NCBI RefSeq assembly: GCF_025527015.1
Contig: NZ_JAODIM010000041.1
Coordinates: 434,001-498,000 of the forward strand
Length of the DNA stretch: 64,000 bases
Direction of reading: 5' to 3'
Source of the DNA: Winslowiella arboricola
GTDB taxonomy: Bacteria > Pseudomonadota > Gammaproteobacteria > Enterobacterales > Enterobacteriaceae
Below, piece by piece: positions 62,542-64,000 of the stretch. The stretch's first letter is position 1, and each line of letters opens with the position of its first letter. The position numbers and the translations under genes are program-made. The notes beneath the pieces are model-generated. The model was not told the DNA's origin. It searched no databases and saw only the letters and a program-made list of their open reading frames with translations.

Positions 62542-64000
62542 TTACTCTTCTTTCTCTACCAGCAAGGCTTCCAGCAGATCCAGGTCGTGCAGCAACTTCA
62601 TCATGGTTTCATTACTGATCTGCTGCGTAGCACGCAAATGGTAGACCTCACCACGCTCGGCACGCAGCGCGGTCAGACGGAAGCGGCGCTCAAGATTTTC
62701 CGCAAACAGCGCGCGCTCCATATCCTCTTTGCCATCGATACGCCGACGCATATTGCCGACCACACGCGCACTCACCTCTTTCAGCAACTCGGTATCGATA
62801 TTCTCTTCGGTATCGACCGCCAGCCGCTCTTCCATCTTATGCAGGCTCTCAATCGCCACACCGGCCATCGCGGCGCGGGCGTTCTGCATCTCATGGCGAT
62901 GCACCGACTTATCGATGCCTTCCACGCCACGCAGCAGAATCGGCAGTAAAATCACCCCGACAAACAGCGAGAACAGAATCACCCCGGTCGCGAGGAAAAT
63001 CAGTTCATAGCGTGCCGGAAACTCTTCGCCATTGGTCAGCAGCAGCGGAATCGACAGCACACCGGCGAGCGTGATAGCGCCGCGCACTCCGGCAAAGGAG
63101 GCGATCAGCAATTCACGGGTAGAGTAGTTGCCAAACTCCATCGGGCGCTTCTTCAGGAAGCGGCGACTAAGGCGCTGCATAATCAACAGCCAGCCAAAGC
63201 GCACAATCATCAGTGCGGCGTAAATCAGCACAATGTCGGTAAACAGCATCCACAGCTGCACATTCGGATCGGCATTCGCCTGCGCCACCGAAGTCTCCAG
63301 AATGCCCGGCAATTGCAGACCCAGCATCAGGAACACCATGCCGTTAAACACAAACTCCAGCATCTGCCAGACGCTGTTGGCGCGCAGACGCATCGCCAGC
63401 GGCGCCTGCCGCATAATGCCGGAACGGGTAATGGTCATCCCGGCCGCTACCGCCGCCAGAATGCCGGAAACGCCAAGGTGTTCAGCAATCAGATAAGAGG
63501 CAAATGGCAGCAGCAGCAACAGCACGGTTTGCGTGGCCGGATCGTCACCGGTCAGGCGACTGAACAGGCGCAGTGATTTACCAAACAGCCAGCAGACGGC
63601 AACACCGGCCAGCAGGCCGCCAATCGCCACTTTAACGAACTCAACGCTGGCACCGCCCACGGTAAACACCATGGTGCCCATCGCCACGGCGACGGCAAAT
63701 TTCAGCGACACCAGGCCGGAGGCATCATTCATCAACGCCTCGCCCTGCAGTATCGACATAATTTTCTTCGGTATCCGCCCTTCGCCGACAATGCCGGAGA
63801 GCGCGACCGCATCGGTGGGTGACAGTACCGCCGCCAGCGCAAACGCCGGAATTAGCGGAATGCCTGGCACCATCCAGTAAATCAGGTAACCAATACCGAC
63901 TACGGTAATCAGCACCAGCACTAATGCCAGCCCGAGAATTTCGCGTCCATGATGGATAAATTCACTGGTGGGTGTTTTCCAGCCATCGGCAAACAGCAGC
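62542..64000 (-). CDS. yjcE: sodium/proton antiporter YjcE (CPA1 family), N-terminus outside window
   Basis: 486 codons in frame up to the right edge; roughly the first 65 residues of the E. coli-type protein are missing. The visible part starts LLFADGWKTPTSEFIHHGRE. NhaP/CPA1 motifs are ALAAVLSPTDAVALSGIVGE (the ion-binding ND/TD region), GEALMNDASGLVSLKFAVAV and ASFAGVRGAITLAGVLSIPL. A cytoplasmic helical tail (about 130 residues) ends the protein (LLHDLDLLEALLVEKEE). It exchanges Na+ or K+ for H+ at the inner membrane. In E. coli yjcE also lies near the acs-actP locus. Confidence 0.93.
   Translation of the reverse strand, partial: LLFADGWKTPTSEFIHHGREILGLALVLVLITVVGIGYLIYWMVPGIPLIPAFALAAVLSPTDAVALSGIVGEGRIPKKIMSILQGEALMNDASGLVSLKFAVAVAMGTMVFTVGGASVEFVKVAIGGLLAGVAVCWLFGKSLRLFSRLTGDDPATQTVLLLLLPFASYLIAEHLGVSGILAAVAAGMTITRSGIMRQAPLAMRLRANSVWQMLEFVFNGMVFLMLGLQLPGILETSVAQANADPNVQLWMLFTDIVLIYAALMIVRFGWLLIMQRLSRRFLKKRPMEFGNYSTRELLIASFAGVRGAITLAGVLSIPLLLTNGEEFPARYELIFLATGVILFSLFVGVILLPILLRGVEGIDKSVHRHEMQNARAAMAGVAIESLHKMEERLAVDTEENIDTELLKEVSARVVGNMRRRIDGKEDMERALFAENLERRFRLTALRAERGEVYHLRATQQISNETMMKLLHDLDLLEALLVEKEE

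Noticed and set aside
1-64000. tRNA, rRNA, insertion sequence or prophage
   Set aside because: No tRNA-like cloverleaf, transposase, integrase or phage structural gene was found on either strand.

Overview
The window looks like chromosome of a plant- or environment-associated enterobacterium, most likely Erwiniaceae (Pantoea/Erwinia type). This is inferred from E. coli-like core blocks (acs-yjcH-actP, gltP, murQP, sbmA, tsx, yjcE, yfaZ, yohJK-like) mixed with accessory catabolic genes: oligogalacturonate lyase, a periplasmic gluconate dehydrogenase, several ABC uptake operons and two large autotransporters. No rRNA, tRNA, CRISPR array, insertion sequence or prophage was found.

Layout. 1-7.5 kb: a partial exported SgcJ/EcaC-like protein, then an enolase-superfamily enzyme with a five-gene peptide-type ABC transporter. 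7.5-10.6 kb: an amino-acid binding protein, a Tsx channel behind a CRP/CytR-like promoter, a VOC protein and an NTF2-like protein. 10.7-17.2 kb: a branched-chain-type ABC system in which permease and both ATPases are one polypeptide, a cytosine-deaminase-like amidohydrolase and a GntR regulator. 17.4-18.6 kb: an AT-rich islet with two overlapping unknown genes that resemble a membrane-acting toxin and its immunity protein, beside a broken reading frame. 18.6-21 kb: pectin-oligomer genes (RpiB-like isomerase, ogl, kdgF) with KdgR and CRP sites. 21-25 kb: three-subunit gluconate dehydrogenase behind a GntR-type operator. 25-32.3 kb: sbmA, DhaK-DhaL kinase, a long-form 2-isopropylmalate synthase, an AraC regulator, ParDE, and a chromosomal Qnr protein. 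32.4-39 kb: sugar ABC transporter with PfkB kinase and divergent ROK regulator. 39-40.6 kb: Aer-like chemoreceptor. 40.8-50.7 kb: two autotransporters, the smaller split by a 49-bp tandem duplication. 51-64 kb: murQP, gltP, acs-yjcH-actP, yfaZ, CidA/LrgB genes with a LysR regulator, and the truncated yjcE antiporter.

Two related families of 26-bp palindromes (type A, core GGGCGGCGTTATCGCCGCCC; type B, core GGGAGCCGATAACGGCTCCC) recur at eight loci, six of them gaps between convergent genes. They probably work as REP-like bidirectional 3' end elements.

The most unusual items are the frameshift-by-duplication autotransporter, the effector/immunity-like pair, the palindrome families, the Qnr homologue with a LexA-like box, the LivM-LivG-LivF fusion, and recognisable operators (KdgR, CRP, GntR, CytR-type spacing, sigma-28). 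All functions are read from sequence and family knowledge; no database search was run.
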